Source: Fidelibacterota bacterium
GTDB taxonomy: Bacteria; Fidelibacterota; Marinisomatia; Marinisomatales; TCS56
DNA length: 11,439 bases
Assembly: GCA_013203015.1 (NCBI GenBank)
Contig: JABMPO010000389.1
Location: forward strand, 1 to 11,439
Direction of reading: 5' to 3'
Shown here: positions 1 through 7,268 of the stretch, in pieces
How the letters are laid out: each line of letters opens with the position of its first letter
How positions within the stretch are numbered: position 1 is the stretch's first letter
Position numbers and translations under genes: made by a program
Notes under the pieces: model-generated
Databases searched by the model: none
What the model saw: only the letters and a program-made list of their open reading frames with translations
Told to the model about the DNA's origin: nothing

Positions 1-897
1 ACCTATATCATCAAGGCTGATGGTGGTGCATCCGGGAAAGCCAACCAACGAATAACAATTGCCGATGATGATATTAAAGACCTTGAAATAATTCTCGCCG
101 TTGTGCAAGAAGTCAAGGCGCCACCTAAAAATTCTCAATCTACCGGAGCCGAACCCATTGCCGGCACCGATGAAAACTACATTATTAACGAACTCAGTTT
201 TGAGATTAAGAAAATGGCAGCAGAGCTAAAACACCTCAATTCGGAGGTTGAAAATCTCAAGGCCATGAGCAAAATGTGGGTTAATCCGCTTGCGATTTAT
301 TCCAAGGAGATTATTCTTAAAAACGGCAGCACGGTATTTGGTAAGATTGTTTACCAGGATGAAAAAACACTGAAAGTGGAAACACTGGTAGGGTATTTAG
401 TCATCAATCGGGCCACGATTGTTCGTATTGTCGATAATGTTGTATCGGAAGAAACCCAGGAATACATCCCGGAACAGATTCGTGATTCCTATTCGCCACC
501 GCCAATGCCAAAACTGGCTCAACCCAATTATACTGGCACATCCTCGACTGATCGCAATGCTGATAAAAAATATTCAGCGAACTGTGTTTTGGTCGGTAAT
601 ATCAATGAAACCAAAGACAACCAGGGTAACGTAATTTTTGCTGGTGAAATAAAAAATATTGGTGGTCGACGATCTGATTTTGTAAAAGTGGATTTTGTTT
701 TTCGTAAGAACTGGAGTGGTGAAACAAAAACCCTGACTACTTTCATCCGCGGCGCTTTTCATACATTTGATTCCGGTATTACCACGGACGCTACCCTGTT
801 ACCAGGCGCAGCAGGAAATTTCGAACTATACATTCCTCATTCCTTCGGTTCGTTTATCGGTTATTCATATGTGATTGACTGGGAGGAATACGAATAA
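1..897 (+). CDS. Partial envelope protein with coiled coil, LSm-like and FxLYD-like regions (5' end outside window)
   Basis: The reading frame is open from base 1, so the start lies upstream; the GTG at 103 is internal and not a convincing start. The first ~35 visible residues (TYIIKADGGASGKANQ then an ITIADDDIKDLEIIL stretch) look like the last strands of a carboxypeptidase-regulatory-like beta sandwich. A probable coiled coil follows (about bases 180-280, INELSFEIKKMAAELKHLNS), then a beta segment (about bases 310-430) with the pattern LKNGSTVFGKIVYQDEKTLK, which resembles an LSm-like or SH3-like barrel. The last ~110 residues (GEIKNIGG, later LLPGAAGNFELY) resemble FxLYD domains, which are extracytoplasmic. 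Its stop overlaps the next start (TAATG), indicating translational coupling and membership of the motor operon. The exact function is unknown. Domain names rest on pattern recognition; the presence and coupling of the gene are certain. Confidence 0.8.
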   Translation, partial: TYIIKADGGASGKANQRITIADDDIKDLEIILAVVQEVKAPPKNSQSTGAEPIAGTDENYIINELSFEIKKMAAELKHLNSEVENLKAMSKMWVNPLAIYSKEIILKNGSTVFGKIVYQDEKTLKVETLVGYLVINRATIVRIVDNVVSEETQEYIPEQIRDSYSPPPMPKLAQPNYTGTSSTDRNADKKYSANCVLVGNINETKDNQGNVIFAGEIKNIGGRRSDFVKVDFVFRKNWSGETKTLTTFIRGAFHTFDSGITTDATLLPGAAGNFELYIPHSFGSFIGYSYVIDWEEYE

Positions 898-1817
898 TGC
901 AATTGACACCGCCGGTGGGCTTAGCTAGACCGCTGGCCGGAGTTATGCTGCTTCTTTTTTGCTTATCGTTGCTGGGGGCACAGAGTGCGCCGCCAGCGAT
1001 GATCTCGGATATATTTTTCCTTGATCTGGGAATTGTTATTGAACCGGTGACGGGCAAGGAACAATATTCACGGTTGATAGAATCTCCTTCCAACGAAGTA
1101 AAATTCAGAATTAATAAAGTTAAGAGTGGGTCTGTTTATATGACCACATCCAAGGAGATGATGGGCACCTTGGATCGTATTAATCTTCGAATCGCTTCAC
1201 TCGAAAGTTCGTTTCACGCTGAAATGAATCGTTTGCAGCATGAAAACGAGGAATTGCGGGTAATATTAACGGAAATGCGAAAATCGAGTCGATCGCCCGC
1301 CGCAATGGTCACTCAACCAGTCACTGAAAATATTGTTGAGAAACCGGAAATCAATCGGAAAGATTTGGAACCGGTATCAGTGGAATCCAAACCAATAGAG
1401 CAGCCTGTTGTTGTTGCTCCCGAAAATACAATCGTTCGTTTTGATCAAACCGAGTATATGGCCGGTGTGTTTGCTTACCAGCGCGAAAATTTTACAGCGG
1501 CCCTCAAGCATTTTAGCCGACTGGTAATGACCGATGTTAGTCTGCGAACCAAAGCCAATGTTTTATATTGGCAAGCTGATTCCCACCAGCGGCTTGCGCA
1601 TTACGATACCGCTCTGAATATTCTGGATGAAATTATGGTATTGGGGAAAACGGATCGCCACGATGACGCCTTGATTCAAAAAGGATTACTATATCGAAAA
1701 ATAGGTCAGGAAGAACAGGCTTTGTTTGCGTTTGGCGAGTTAGTAGATAAATATCCGGGCAGTGAGTACATAAAATTAGCCCGCATGGAGCTTAAAAAAG
1801 CGGAAATGGTACCATGA
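897..1817 (+). CDS. Exported coiled-coil/TPR protein, YbgF/CpoB-like
   Basis: 306 aa. A hydrophobic stretch (residues 15-29, VMLLLFCLSLLGAQS) is a probable Sec signal peptide. ATG at 945 (residue 17) is an alternative start that gives a more standard signal peptide, but ATG 897 overlaps the upstream stop. Residues ~88-128 form a heptad-rich coiled coil (DRINLRIASLESSFHAEMNR), followed by a Pro/Glu/Val linker (~133-178). Residues ~184-302 contain about three TPR-like hairpins ending in LVDKYPGSEYIKLARMELKK. The order coiled coil, linker, TPRs, and the YPGS motif, match YbgF/CpoB, the periplasmic partner of Tol-Pal. No Tol or Pal gene is present here; the partner is more likely the MotB or FliF-like protein of the same operon (inference). 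Its stop overlaps the next start (ATGA). Confidence 0.85.
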   Translation: MQLTPPVGLARPLAGVMLLLFCLSLLGAQSAPPAMISDIFFLDLGIVIEPVTGKEQYSRLIESPSNEVKFRINKVKSGSVYMTTSKEMMGTLDRINLRIASLESSFHAEMNRLQHENEELRVILTEMRKSSRSPAAMVTQPVTENIVEKPEINRKDLEPVSVESKPIEQPVVVAPENTIVRFDQTEYMAGVFAYQRENFTAALKHFSRLVMTDVSLRTKANVLYWQADSHQRLAHYDTALNILDEIMVLGKTDRHDDALIQKGLLYRKIGQEEQALFAFGELVDKYPGSEYIKLARMELKKAEMVP

Positions 1818-3178
1818 GAAAAGCTTTGATAATACTATTATCTTTCAGTTTTTTAAGTACTGCTCTGGCTGGCACAAGGGGAGCTTACACCAGACCGGGA
1901 CCGATGATGAAGATACCATTCAGCCGGGTGTCGCGGTCGCCAAATTTATTTACTGCGGGATTTGGTACCGAAATCCACAACTTTTCTTATCTGAACATGA
2001 CCAAAGGAGTATATTTCTACTCCGAGTTAGGAAATAATTTTTTGGCCGGCTTCAGTTCCGTTCAGGGGGCCGATACTACCGACCTGGAAACTATAGGCAC
2101 TGTTCCGTTTACAGCTCCGGTTGAATTTGGTTTTCACATGCAGTATAAAATTTATTCCTATGGTGATATTTCCATCACCACCGGTATTCAGGATATTATT
2201 TTTCAAAATGCCGGAGATGACAGCGGGCTACAGCTGGACCCCGAACAACTGTCTGTTTTCGGTGTGATCAGCAGTGATAAAGAAATCGGTTCGTATCGCA
2301 TGAGTACTTATATGGGGTTTGGCAGCGGTGGCCTGGCAACCATTGATACAGTTGCCAGCGATACCGTGAGCGGAACACGAACCGGTGTATTTGCCGGATT
2401 TTTATTAAACACTCCCTATTTTGCTAAATGGGGAGGTCTCGATCTTGTGGGTGAATTTGACGGAACAGGTATCAATGTGGGACTCCGCATCCCCCTTACC
2501 TCGGATTATCGCCTGAGCCTAGGGTTCACCCACATTGAAAAATTACCCGATTGGGAATCAGCGTATTGGGCCGGTCATCCGGGACTTACGATAGGCCTGG
2601 AGATGTCGGTACCGCGGGCAGGGGAAAAGATGATTTCCGCAACCGGCCCGGCAATGGTGGGAGATCAGATTATCTTGCCGGGAACCGATCCGTATGAATC
2701 CTTATCGGGACAAGTCGATTCAACTCTGGCAATGGCTGATGCGGCGGTAATGACTCTGCGTGATTCTATGTCCCTGGTACAGAATGAAATGCGTAACCTG
2801 ATGGTTAGACTTTCAGCCATGGAACAGCGCTCACTACACCTGGAAGATTCTCTTAAATCAATGAAATTGTCCAGCAATGTGATCGAGCGAAACATGAATG
2901 AGGCAATGCGCCACCTATCACGCTCATTGCGCTATTTTTATGCCGGTGATTACCGGACAGCGCTACAGGAAGTTGAATTGGCGCTGGAGTTGAATCCCAA
3001 TCTGGCTCTGGCTTATGCCCGCCGGGGCTCGATATATTACAAGTTGGGCGATGTTCAGCGGGCGACCATCAACTGGAACCTGGCCTTGCGAATGGATCCG
3101 GAATATGAAGATGTTCGCAATATTTTAAAAGCATTGCATGAAAATAGATTAAAATCCACCAGCATAATTGATGAATAG
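1814..3178 (+). CDS. Exported beta-barrel-like protein with C-terminal coiled coil and TPRs
   Basis: 454 aa. Residues 1-19 are a clear signal peptide (MRKALIILLSFSFLSTALA, cleavage before GTRG). Residues ~45-267 alternate polar and aromatic/hydrophobic residues with tight turns (for example GLDLVGEFDGTGINVGLRIP and DYRLSLGFTH), as in small outer-membrane barrels of the FCB group. No family could be named. Residues ~297-365 form a Ser/Met/Leu-rich coiled coil. Residues ~364-440 contain two TPR motifs (RYFYAGDYRTALQEVELALE and ALAYARRGSIYYKLGDVQRA). A barrel tethered to a periplasmic helical arm would suit a link between the outer membrane and the motor in the same operon (inference). The start overlaps the previous stop by four bases, and motA begins eight bases after the stop. 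A soluble periplasmic beta protein is the main alternative. Confidence 0.82.
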   Translation: MRKALIILLSFSFLSTALAGTRGAYTRPGPMMKIPFSRVSRSPNLFTAGFGTEIHNFSYLNMTKGVYFYSELGNNFLAGFSSVQGADTTDLETIGTVPFTAPVEFGFHMQYKIYSYGDISITTGIQDIIFQNAGDDSGLQLDPEQLSVFGVISSDKEIGSYRMSTYMGFGSGGLATIDTVASDTVSGTRTGVFAGFLLNTPYFAKWGGLDLVGEFDGTGINVGLRIPLTSDYRLSLGFTHIEKLPDWESAYWAGHPGLTIGLEMSVPRAGEKMISATGPAMVGDQIILPGTDPYESLSGQVDSTLAMADAAVMTLRDSMSLVQNEMRNLMVRLSAMEQRSLHLEDSLKSMKLSSNVIERNMNEAMRHLSRSLRYFYAGDYRTALQEVELALELNPNLALAYARRGSIYYKLGDVQRATINWNLALRMDPEYEDVRNILKALHENRLKSTSIIDE

Positions 3179-3186
3179 GGTTTAGT

Positions 3187-3972
3187 ATGGACATTGCAAC
3201 AATCATTGGTATCATTGTCGGAGCAGGTTCAATTTTTGGCGGAATTTACGTGGCTGCCACCGCTGCCGGTGCAAATATGATGGGCTTTCTTTCCTTTTCA
3301 AGTTTTCTGATTGTTTTCGGAGGCATGATAGCATCACTATCAGTTGCGTTCCCAATGCCGGATTTGGCAAAATTGTTTGGTGCTATTAGCGTCGTTTTCA
3401 GGGGCGGCGTAATTAGACTTAGTCCTTTTGTCGATGAATCTATCCGAATTGCTGAAATCGGACGGAAAGGTCCCAAGGAATTGGAAGCGGGAATAGGCTC
3501 GATTAAGAATCCTTTTTTTCGGGATGGAATACAAATGGTTGTCGATGGCTACTCATTGGACGAATTAACCGAAATTCTGGAAACCAGAATCGATTACCGT
3601 GAGATCAGGGAAAAAAGTCAGGCCGATCTACTGAAAACGATGGGCACCATGGCGCCAGCCTGGGGTATGATTGGTACATTGATTGGTCTGGTAATAATGC
3701 TAGCTGGGTTTGGCGGCGATGAAGGTGGCGGTACCGACGCACTGGGGGCTGGAATGTCAGCAGCACTGATCACCACTTTTTACGGATCGGTTTTTGCGAA
3801 TCTTTTTTTCCTGCCCATGGCAGCAAAATTTAATCAACGCATTGTTCACACCAGCTCTCTGCAGGCTCTATTGATTGAGGCTACCCGCCTGATTCATCAG
3901 CGTAAACACCCACTGATCGTTCGTGAAAAACTGAACTCTTATATACCGCCCAAGGAATGGAAACGGGAATAG
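3187..3972 (+). CDS. motA: MotA/PomA-type stator subunit
   Basis: 261 aa, usual length for the PomA/MotA family. MotA forms the five-fold ring around MotB and turns ion flow into torque on FliG. Two N-terminal membrane helices (~3-20 and ~31-54) precede the cytoplasmic loop, and two more (~156-175 and ~190-212) follow it. The loop retains charges at the place where MotA contacts FliG (G92-R-K-G-P-K-E-L-E100). The functional prolines are at P157 (APAWGMIGTLIGL) and P210 (NLFFLPMAAKF). Threonines T164 and T196/T197 occupy positions resembling those of sodium-driven PomA. AGGG at 3177-3180 precedes the ATG. It sits directly before motB, as in most motAB loci, but here the neighbours are FliF- and FliG-like genes rather than flagellar or chemotaxis genes. 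The C-terminus is short, with no long ZorA-type tail. Confidence 0.96.
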   Translation: MDIATIIGIIVGAGSIFGGIYVAATAAGANMMGFLSFSSFLIVFGGMIASLSVAFPMPDLAKLFGAISVVFRGGVIRLSPFVDESIRIAEIGRKGPKELEAGIGSIKNPFFRDGIQMVVDGYSLDELTEILETRIDYREIREKSQADLLKTMGTMAPAWGMIGTLIGLVIMLAGFGGDEGGGTDALGAGMSAALITTFYGSVFANLFFLPMAAKFNQRIVHTSSLQALLIEATRLIHQRKHPLIVREKLNSYIPPKEWKRE

Positions 3973-3978
3973 TTTAGC

Positions 3979-4710
3979 ATGGCTGCAACAGCCAAAGAGA
4001 TAAAAAAATACAAAGCCAAAGGTGTGGCTTCAGTCGAAGAAGGTCTCCCGGGATGGTACGGTACTTTCGCGGATATGATGACTTTGTTGTTGGCCTTTTT
4101 TGTTTTGCTGGCAGCGATCTCCACGATTGACCCGGTGAAATTGCAGGAAATGGCGGATTCAATGGGTAAAAAGGTTGGCAAGCAGACCAAAAAAGGAAAA
4201 GCCATGAATCTGGCCGATGTTAAGGCGGCCGTTAGCCAAATGATGAAAGAAAATAAAGATCTGCAAAAAAATGTTGAGATCAGCACTAGCCCCAAAGGCG
4301 TGACGATCGGTATTTCATCAGATATCAGTTTCAGTTCCGGGTCTGCCGATTTACAACCAGGAATTATTAATGTGCTTGAAAAAATATTGCCAACGATAAA
4401 TGACCCGAATAATAAATTCAGAATTGCGATCGAGGGACATACTGACAGCGATCAATTACCGGAAAAATTTCAGGATAAATACCCCAGCAACTGGGAATTA
4501 TCTGCAGCACGCGCCGCGGGTGTCGTGCGACAACTAATTGAAATCGGCGTAGACCCAATCCGTCTTGAGGCAGTCGGTTTAGCCGAATTTTTACCTCGGG
4601 ATCGTCCTACCGATCGTGTGTTAACCAGAAATATGATACCCCGTTACAATCGGGATGAAATTGCCAAGGCGAAAAACCGGCGTGTGGAAATCACGTTTAA
4701 GGCAAAATGA
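3979..4710 (+). CDS. motB: MotB-type stator subunit with OmpA-like peptidoglycan-binding domain
   Basis: 243 aa. MotB pairs with MotA, carries the ion-binding aspartate and anchors the stator to peptidoglycan. A short basic N-terminus leads into one membrane helix (residues ~29-49, TFADMMTLLLAFFVLLAA). D32 lies exactly where the essential MotB aspartate is expected. A plug-like amphipathic segment (~51-66) and a helical linker come next. The OmpA-like domain (~108-241) shows FSSGSADLQP, GHTDSD (153-158), NWELSAARA (171-179) and NRRVEITF (233-240), the classic peptidoglycan-binding signature, so a functional anchor is likely. It starts six bases after motA; GGGA at 3965-3968 is a modest ribosome binding site. 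Presence of the D32 and of an intact OmpA domain separates it from ExbD/TolR proteins. Confidence 0.96.
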   Translation: MAATAKEIKKYKAKGVASVEEGLPGWYGTFADMMTLLLAFFVLLAAISTIDPVKLQEMADSMGKKVGKQTKKGKAMNLADVKAAVSQMMKENKDLQKNVEISTSPKGVTIGISSDISFSSGSADLQPGIINVLEKILPTINDPNNKFRIAIEGHTDSDQLPEKFQDKYPSNWELSAARAAGVVRQLIEIGVDPIRLEAVGLAEFLPRDRPTDRVLTRNMIPRYNRDEIAKAKNRRVEITFKAK

Positions 4711-4730
4711 ACGCAGCAATTTTGTTCAAT

Positions 4731-4737
4731 AAAGGAG
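4731..4737 (+). promoter_or_regulatory. Ribosome binding site that sets the start of the FliF-like gene
   Basis: AAAGGAG lies five bases before ATG 4743. This favours 4743 over the in-frame ATG at 4707, which overlaps the motB stop but would put 12 mostly neutral residues ahead of the signal peptide. Confidence 0.8.
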
Positions 4738-4742
4738 TTAGT

Positions 4743-6305
4743 ATGAAGATGCGGTTGTCAAGCAAACTATTACTATTTACGACCGTGGCCCTGTTATGCA
4801 AACCGGTGATTGGGCAGGAAACCAGTTATCTTACCCAGAAATTGATGCTGGAAAACGATATTCGGAAGAAGATTACCGAAGCTCTTTCTAAAATCATTGA
4901 TGAGCAAAAATATGTCATTGATGTGAGCATTGATCTGGAACTTACCAGTGAAGTTCAAGAGCAGATTACCGTTGCACCAGGCGCTGATCGATCTGTGGGA
5001 AATCAATTAACTGATTTATCGCGTTCAATTGATGAAAGCGCTGCACAAATGGAATCGGGCAGCGGATCCAGTGATTATCTACCAATTCCGGGGTTTGAAT
5101 TTGAGATGAGCGGCTCGCAAGACATTGCAGCAGCAGAATCTGATATGCCAGCAGAGCAAATGGCTGCAAAAACAAACGGCGATAAAATCTTATCGCGGGT
5201 TGTTACCGATAAGCGATTGTCGGGTGCCAATATTCGCAAAATGGATATCAGCCTGATACTGCAGGAAGGTGCCGCTCCGGAATTAATCGAGAACATTCGC
5301 CAGATTATTATGGTCGCAGCACGCTACAATCGTGCCCGGGGTGATGAGTTGAGTATCATGACTGCCACATTTAAAGAACGCCGGGACCAGCGCTCCGCCG
5401 AGGCCATCCTCTTGAAAAGTATTGCTGATAAGGTGGATGCAATGGAGCAGCAACGTGAGGTAGAATCAGTAACAGCCGAAAGGGACTGGCGACAAGAATT
5501 GGAAGCTTATAAACAGGAAGAAACCCAGCGCCGGGATCAAGATAGGACTTATTTCCAGTCCGAATTAACAAAAATTGAAATGACAGCTCGTACCCGCGCA
5601 TTTGAACAGGAGAAAGAAGATATATTGCAACGGGATTCCTTGCGGTTACTCCAGTTAAATCAGGAGATTCTCAATTTGAGAAATCAATTGTCTGTTGCCA
5701 GTATGTCTGATTCCGAAGCACTGGCGGCCCAGGCCAGGGTTGATTTGGCCGAGGGCGAACGGTCAGCATTAGACGCTCAAATTTCTGAGAAAATAACCAG
5801 CCTCGAAAGTGTTCAGGCCGAACTTGACAAAATCAAAGGTGGAATCAGCAACTTGCCCCTGTATTTGATGGGATTAATCACATTACTAGCTGTTATCGCA
5901 CTGGTGTCTGTTTTGGTAATGAATAGTCGCAATAAACCGCGCTATGCACCGCCACCACCATGGATGATGCCACCGCCCCGACCCCGGAAAAAAAAAAGAA
6001 CGCCTAAGAAGGAAGTAATTGCCCAAGAACCGAGCCAACCAGAACCAGCTCCAGTGGTCGCACCACCACCTCAACCGGTGGCTCCAGTTGCGCCACCACT
6101 TCCGGTCGCCGACGACCCCGGTGTAGTGCAGAGCGAAATAAACGATATGCGCAAAGCCGTAGTATCAATGAGTGTGGGACAACCGGAAACAGCAACGCGA
6201 ATTGTACGGGAGTGGATACAGGAAGAAGCACCACCAGCCCCGGCTGAACCGGAAGAGACCCCGGCTGAACCGGAAGAAGCAAAAGGCAAGAAAAAGAAAA
6301 AATAA
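4743..6305 (+). CDS. Reduced FliF-like (RBM3-only) ring protein with periplasmic coiled coil and FliG-binding-like tail
   Basis: 520 aa from ATG 4743. Residues 1-24 are a signal peptide (LLLFTTVALLCKPVIG). Residues ~30-77 (DIRKKITEALSKI, then YVIDVSIDLELTSEVQEQ) and ~150-211 (IRKMDISLILQEG; RQIIMVAARYNRARGDELSI) together match the YscJ/FliF C-terminal RBM3 domain, split by a Ser/Gly-rich insertion where FliF carries its beta-collar. The RGDELSIMTATF motif is characteristic. Residues ~215-366 form a long Glu/Gln-rich coiled coil, 371-393 a membrane helix, and 394-460 a Pro/Lys-rich cytoplasmic linker. Residues 461-494 end in GQPETATRIVREWIQEE, like the FliF C-terminal helix that inserts into FliG-N. 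The FliF N-terminal membrane helix, RBM1 and RBM2 are missing. Full FliF is usually ~550 aa, so the coiled coil accounts for the similar length. The FliG-like gene follows 12 bases later. A SctJ/T3SS ring protein is unlikely because of the FliG-type tail. Confidence 0.85.
   Translation: MKMRLSSKLLLFTTVALLCKPVIGQETSYLTQKLMLENDIRKKITEALSKIIDEQKYVIDVSIDLELTSEVQEQITVAPGADRSVGNQLTDLSRSIDESAAQMESGSGSSDYLPIPGFEFEMSGSQDIAAAESDMPAEQMAAKTNGDKILSRVVTDKRLSGANIRKMDISLILQEGAAPELIENIRQIIMVAARYNRARGDELSIMTATFKERRDQRSAEAILLKSIADKVDAMEQQREVESVTAERDWRQELEAYKQEETQRRDQDRTYFQSELTKIEMTARTRAFEQEKEDILQRDSLRLLQLNQEILNLRNQLSVASMSDSEALAAQARVDLAEGERSALDAQISEKITSLESVQAELDKIKGGISNLPLYLMGLITLLAVIALVSVLVMNSRNKPRYAPPPPWMMPPPRPRKKKRTPKKEVIAQEPSQPEPAPVVAPPPQPVAPVAPPLPVADDPGVVQSEINDMRKAVVSMSVGQPETATRIVREWIQEEAPPAPAEPEETPAEPEEAKGKKKKK
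5988..5997 (+). other. A10 homopolymer inside the FliF-like gene (possible slippage site)
   Basis: Ten consecutive A encode the Lys-rich stretch (residues 416-419) just inside the membrane helix. With one extra A the frame ends at TAA 6005-6007; with one fewer it ends at TAA 6016-6018. Either slip would yield a protein that keeps the periplasmic and membrane parts but lacks the FliG-binding-like tail. The sequence shows the tract and the nearby stops; slippage itself is inferred, and a sequencing error in the run is also possible, although the annotated frame is intact. Confidence 0.6.
6238..6279 (+). repeat. Two-copy 21-bp tandem repeat encoding PAEPEE units
   Basis: Two near-identical 21-base units (6238-6258 and 6259-6279) encode PAEPEET and PAEPEEA at the acidic end of the FliF-like protein, after the FliG-binding-like helix. 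Such in-frame repeats change copy number easily, which would only alter tail length. Confidence 0.85.
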
Positions 6306-6317
6306 CAGGATCTTAAT

Positions 6318-7247
6318 ATGATCACAGATTATAACCGCCTGTCCGGCTTACAAAAAGTAGCCATTCTTTTCTCAGTCCTAGGTGAAAGCCTGGCAATGAC
6401 TCTGATAAAAGGATTAACCCAGACTGATTTGCGCAAAGTGCGTTCCACGATCAGGGAGTTGGGCTCCATATCTTTTAAAGTCAAAAAGCGGGTAATAGAA
6501 GAATTCTATTTCAGTTTCATCAGTGACAAATTCAATGAATCCGGCGATGAACCCAGAAAACCGTTTGCATTCATGGAACACCTGACTGACGAGCAAGTCG
6601 TGGCGTTGCTGGTTTCGGAGCAACCCCGGGTGATCGCCATTGCCATGGCTCAATTACCTCAGGAACGACGGATGTTAGTTCTTGTTCGGTTGGATGCCGA
6701 AACCAAGGGTCGTGTACTGATTGAAATTGGTGACCTGAACGACATTCCCTTGGAAGGGGTGGTTGATGTGGCGCATGATTTAGAGGATAAATCCCATTTC
6801 CTACCCCGGACCATTAATTTTTCCCGTGGTGGAGGGCAAGACATCGCTGCTATTCTGGGTGATATGGATCCGGAAGAAGAACGCAAATATCTCGAAGCGA
6901 TATCGCTGGAAAACCCGGAACTTGCCAAAGAAGTCAAAAAATACCATCTTACTTTTGAAAATATATTCGAATTTTTCACCGATGGATTGCTGCGCGATTT
7001 AATGAACTCAGTAGAGCTGGACACCATCGCCATGGCCATGAAGGGCATGGACGAGGATACGGTTAATCACGTGCTGGAAAACCTGCCCCAGAAAAAGCAG
7101 GCTATGTACGAACCGGTAGAAGGCGTGGTGGCCAAGCGGGAAATTGACAAAGCCCGGAAAAGTATAGTACAGGTTGCCCGGGAAATGGAAAAAGACGGAA
7201 CTTTCAAACTGGCCGACCTGATCGGTGGCGGTGAAATGATCGAATAA
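6318..7247 (+). CDS. FliG-like rotor protein of a non-flagellar motor
   Basis: 309 aa, slightly shorter than flagellar FliG (~330-345). FliG links the FliF ring to the torque-generating stator. The N-terminal domain (1-75) begins LSGLQKVAILFSVLGESLAM, a typical FliG-N start. The middle domain has FMEHLTDEQVVALL and SEQPRVIAIAMAQLP (100-114), a version of the EHPQTIA motif, then LVRLD. The linker GGGQDIAAILGDMDPEEERK (171-190) matches the usual GG...AAEILN region. The C-terminal domain is NPELAKEVKKYHLTFENI (199-216), AMAMKGMDEDTVNHVLENLP (238-257) and the closing helix KARKSIVQVAREMEKDG. The canonical MFxF is HLTF here, and the torque helix is about three residues shorter with fewer acidic residues. 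AGGA at 6307-6310 is a good ribosome binding site. It is the last gene before the terminator. Called FliG-like, not fliG, because no flagellar genes are near. Confidence 0.9.
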   Translation: MITDYNRLSGLQKVAILFSVLGESLAMTLIKGLTQTDLRKVRSTIRELGSISFKVKKRVIEEFYFSFISDKFNESGDEPRKPFAFMEHLTDEQVVALLVSEQPRVIAIAMAQLPQERRMLVLVRLDAETKGRVLIEIGDLNDIPLEGVVDVAHDLEDKSHFLPRTINFSRGGGQDIAAILGDMDPEEERKYLEAISLENPELAKEVKKYHLTFENIFEFFTDGLLRDLMNSVELDTIAMAMKGMDEDTVNHVLENLPQKKQAMYEPVEGVVAKREIDKARKSIVQVAREMEKDGTFKLADLIGGGEMIE

Positions 7248-7268
7248 AGCTTAATTTTATTTCTTTAT

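Noticed and set aside
3187..4710. MotAB pair as a Zorya anti-phage system (ZorA/ZorB).
   Set aside because: MotA has no long cytoplasmic tail, and no helicase or nuclease gene is adjacent; the neighbours are FliF- and FliG-like.
3187..4710. ExbBD or TolQR energising proteins.
   Set aside because: The 261-aa MotA with MotA-type loop and prolines and the MotB OmpA domain are specific to flagellar-type stators.
4707..4742. Upstream ATG 4707 as start of the FliF-like gene.
   Set aside because: It overlaps the motB stop and has no good ribosome binding site, while ATG 4743 has AAAGGAG and begins a clean signal peptide.
4743..6305. Injectisome ring protein (SctJ) of a type III secretion system.
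   Set aside because: The C-terminal FliG-binding-like helix and the adjacent FliG-like gene point to a rotor, and no secretion genes are seen.
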